NCBI RefSeq assembly: GCF_020523795.1
Contig: NZ_JAJALI010000006.1
Span: 62,001 to 126,000, forward strand
DNA from: Ancylobacter sp. Lp-2
GTDB lineage: Bacteria; Pseudomonadota; Alphaproteobacteria; Rhizobiales; Xanthobacteraceae
Reading direction: 5' to 3'
Length of the DNA: 64,000 bases
Shown one piece after another: positions 63,022-64,000 of this stretch (its first letter is position 1; each line of letters opens with the position of its first letter). Under the pieces are notes generated by a model. The model was not told the DNA's origin. It did no database searches and saw only the letters and a list, made by a program, of their open reading frames with translations. Both the position numbers and the translations under genes were made by a program.

Positions 63022-63935
63022 ACGAGCGCCAATCGGTGCTGATCGTTGACGATGAGGTCTCGAACATCGAGATTCTGTCGGCCGCGCTGGAAGACGACTA
63101 CGAAATCTACTTCGCGACGTCCGGCGCCGAGGCGATCGATGTCGCGCGTACCAACCTGCCCGATCTCATCCTGCTCGACGTGCTGATGCCCGGGCTCGAC
63201 GGCTACGAGGTGTGCAGCCTCCTCAAGGCCGACCCGATCATCGGCGACGTGCCGATCATCTTCACCACGGCGCTCGGTGACCGGGACGCGGAAGTGCGCG
63301 GCCTGATGCTCGGCGCCATCGACTACATCACCAAGCCGATCAGTCCGGTCGCGGTGCGGGCGCGCGTGCGCAACCATCTCGACATGAAGCGCATGCGCGA
63401 CCAGCTGGCCGAGATGGCGGTCACCGACGCGCTCACCGGCCTCGGCAACCGGCGCCGGCTGGAGCGGGCGCTCGACCAGGACACGCTGCGGCTCGCCACC
63501 AGCGGCGCGCTGCTGTCGCTCGTCTTCGTCGATATCGACTTCTTCAAGCGCTACAACGATTCCTACGGCCACACCGCTGGCGACCGCTGCCTCTCCATGG
63601 TGGCGGCCGCGCTCAAGCGGACGATGAACCGCGCGGCGGATGTCGCCGTCCGCTATGGCGGCGAGGAATTCGCCTGCGTGCTGCCGGAATGCTCGCATGA
63701 GGAGGCAATGGAGGTCGCGCACCAGATCCATCGGCGCGTCCAACTGCTCGACATCCCGCACAAGACCTCGGACACCGCCTCCTTCGTCACGGTGAGCGTC
63801 GGCGTGGCCACCGCCGCCTGTGCGCTCGGCGCTTCTCCCGAGGCCTGGGTGCGGGCCGCCGACGAGCAGCTCTATCTCGCGAAATCCGCCGGCCGGAACC
63901 AGGTGCTCGGAACGCAGTTCGTCCTGGCGGTGTAG
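63018..63935 (+). CDS. response regulator with GGDEF diguanylate cyclase (PleD-like), 305 aa
   Basis: An N-terminal receiver domain has phospho-acceptor Asp54 in [16 protein letters not shown] and a helix linker to the GGDEF domain. The signature reads YGGEEF near residue 214, an active form, and an RxxD (RAAD) lies 5 residues before it, the c-di-GMP product-inhibition site. The TTG start has AGGAG upstream and overlaps the kinase stop, so the two are co-translated and likely partners. The receiver would gate c-di-GMP output of the kinase. Confidence 0.93.
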   Translation: MNERQSVLIVDDEVSNIEILSAALEDDYEIYFATSGAEAIDVARTNLPDLILLDVLMPGLDGYEVCSLLKADPIIGDVPIIFTTALGDRDAEVRGLMLGAIDYITKPISPVAVRARVRNHLDMKRMRDQLAEMAVTDALTGLGNRRRLERALDQDTLRLATSGALLSLVFVDIDFFKRYNDSYGHTAGDRCLSMVAAALKRTMNRAADVAVRYGGEEFACVLPECSHEEAMEVAHQIHRRVQLLDIPHKTSDTASFVTVSVGVATAACALGASPEAWVRAADEQLYLAKSAGRNQVLGTQFVLAV

Positions 63936-64000
63936 CCGTCCGTCCCGTGCCGGCTCACCGAGCGAGGCGCCGCGCCTTCCATTCGGGCGATGATCCGCCC
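63936..64000. other. window end, no feature seen
   Basis: No gene or terminator is recognisable in the last 65 bases. Confidence 0.5.

Overview
The window is high-GC DNA from an alphaproteobacterium, most likely a member of the Hyphomicrobiales (Rhizobiales). The grounds are an ExoR-type periplasmic Sel1-repeat regulator, a PopZ-type (DUF2497) pole organiser next to valS, the nagZ-scpA-SPOR-argS-dgt neighbourhood, an ECF sigma factor paired with an NrsF-type anti-sigma factor, and very GC-rich coding sequence. A family such as Xanthobacteraceae would fit, but that is inference.

Positions 1 to about 27.9 kb are mostly housekeeping. On the minus strand lie scpA, nagZ, a SPOR protein, argS and dgt. 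Then come erpA, mtnN, xthA, an AraC regulator facing a DUF2000 gene, exoR overlapping ilvD, an MgtC-family gene, valS, popZ, a membrane gene with a sharp internal GC drop, a block of three 288-bp tandem repeats, a TolC-family gene, a Pcm-type methyltransferase, tRNA-Cys, an ABC exporter and tRNA-Asn.

Directly after tRNA-Asn is a frameshifted tRNA-type integrase remnant, and then a metal-stress locus (28.7-33.9 kb, minus strand). Its order is bufA (DUF2282 precursor peptide), bufB (DUF692/MNIO enzyme), an unrecognised 329-aa gene, bufC (DUF2063), bufD (DoxX), ECF sigma, NrsF. It resembles the SigF/NrsF-controlled bufferin (gig) loci described for Caulobacter, but with an extra gene in the middle. 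A GTGACC-N16-CGAA candidate promoter precedes bufA, a GNRA-capped hairpin separates precursor from enzyme, and a hairpin buries the sigma-factor start codon.

Positions 34-35.6 kb hold a small monooxygenase-like gene, a GlxA-type regulator and a Hint-domain scrap. Positions 35.7-42.8 kb hold a UgpABCE-like importer with a PHP phosphoesterase, a HAD phosphatase and an RpiR-type regulator, which suggests import and dephosphorylation of a phosphorylated sugar or phosphodiester.

Positions 42.9-58.7 kb form a divergent amino- or imino-acid catabolic island. A tight ten-gene minus-strand operon encodes a cupin protein, SDR, aspartate-dehydrogenase-like enzyme, FAD D-amino-acid dehydrogenase, Cys/Cys proline-racemase-family enzyme, NIPSNAP protein, a cobalamin-binding mutase-like protein, a DapA-family enzyme, a Ser/Cys proline-racemase-family enzyme and an alpha/beta hydrolase. 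Facing it are a GntR/FCD regulator, a complete Liv-type ABC importer and a second SDR, with matching palindromic operators between. It looks like hydroxyproline catabolism but carries a B12-dependent step that the standard route does not have. The window ends with a HAD hydrolase, a small secreted or anchored protein, a five-domain hybrid histidine kinase and a translationally coupled GGDEF response regulator.
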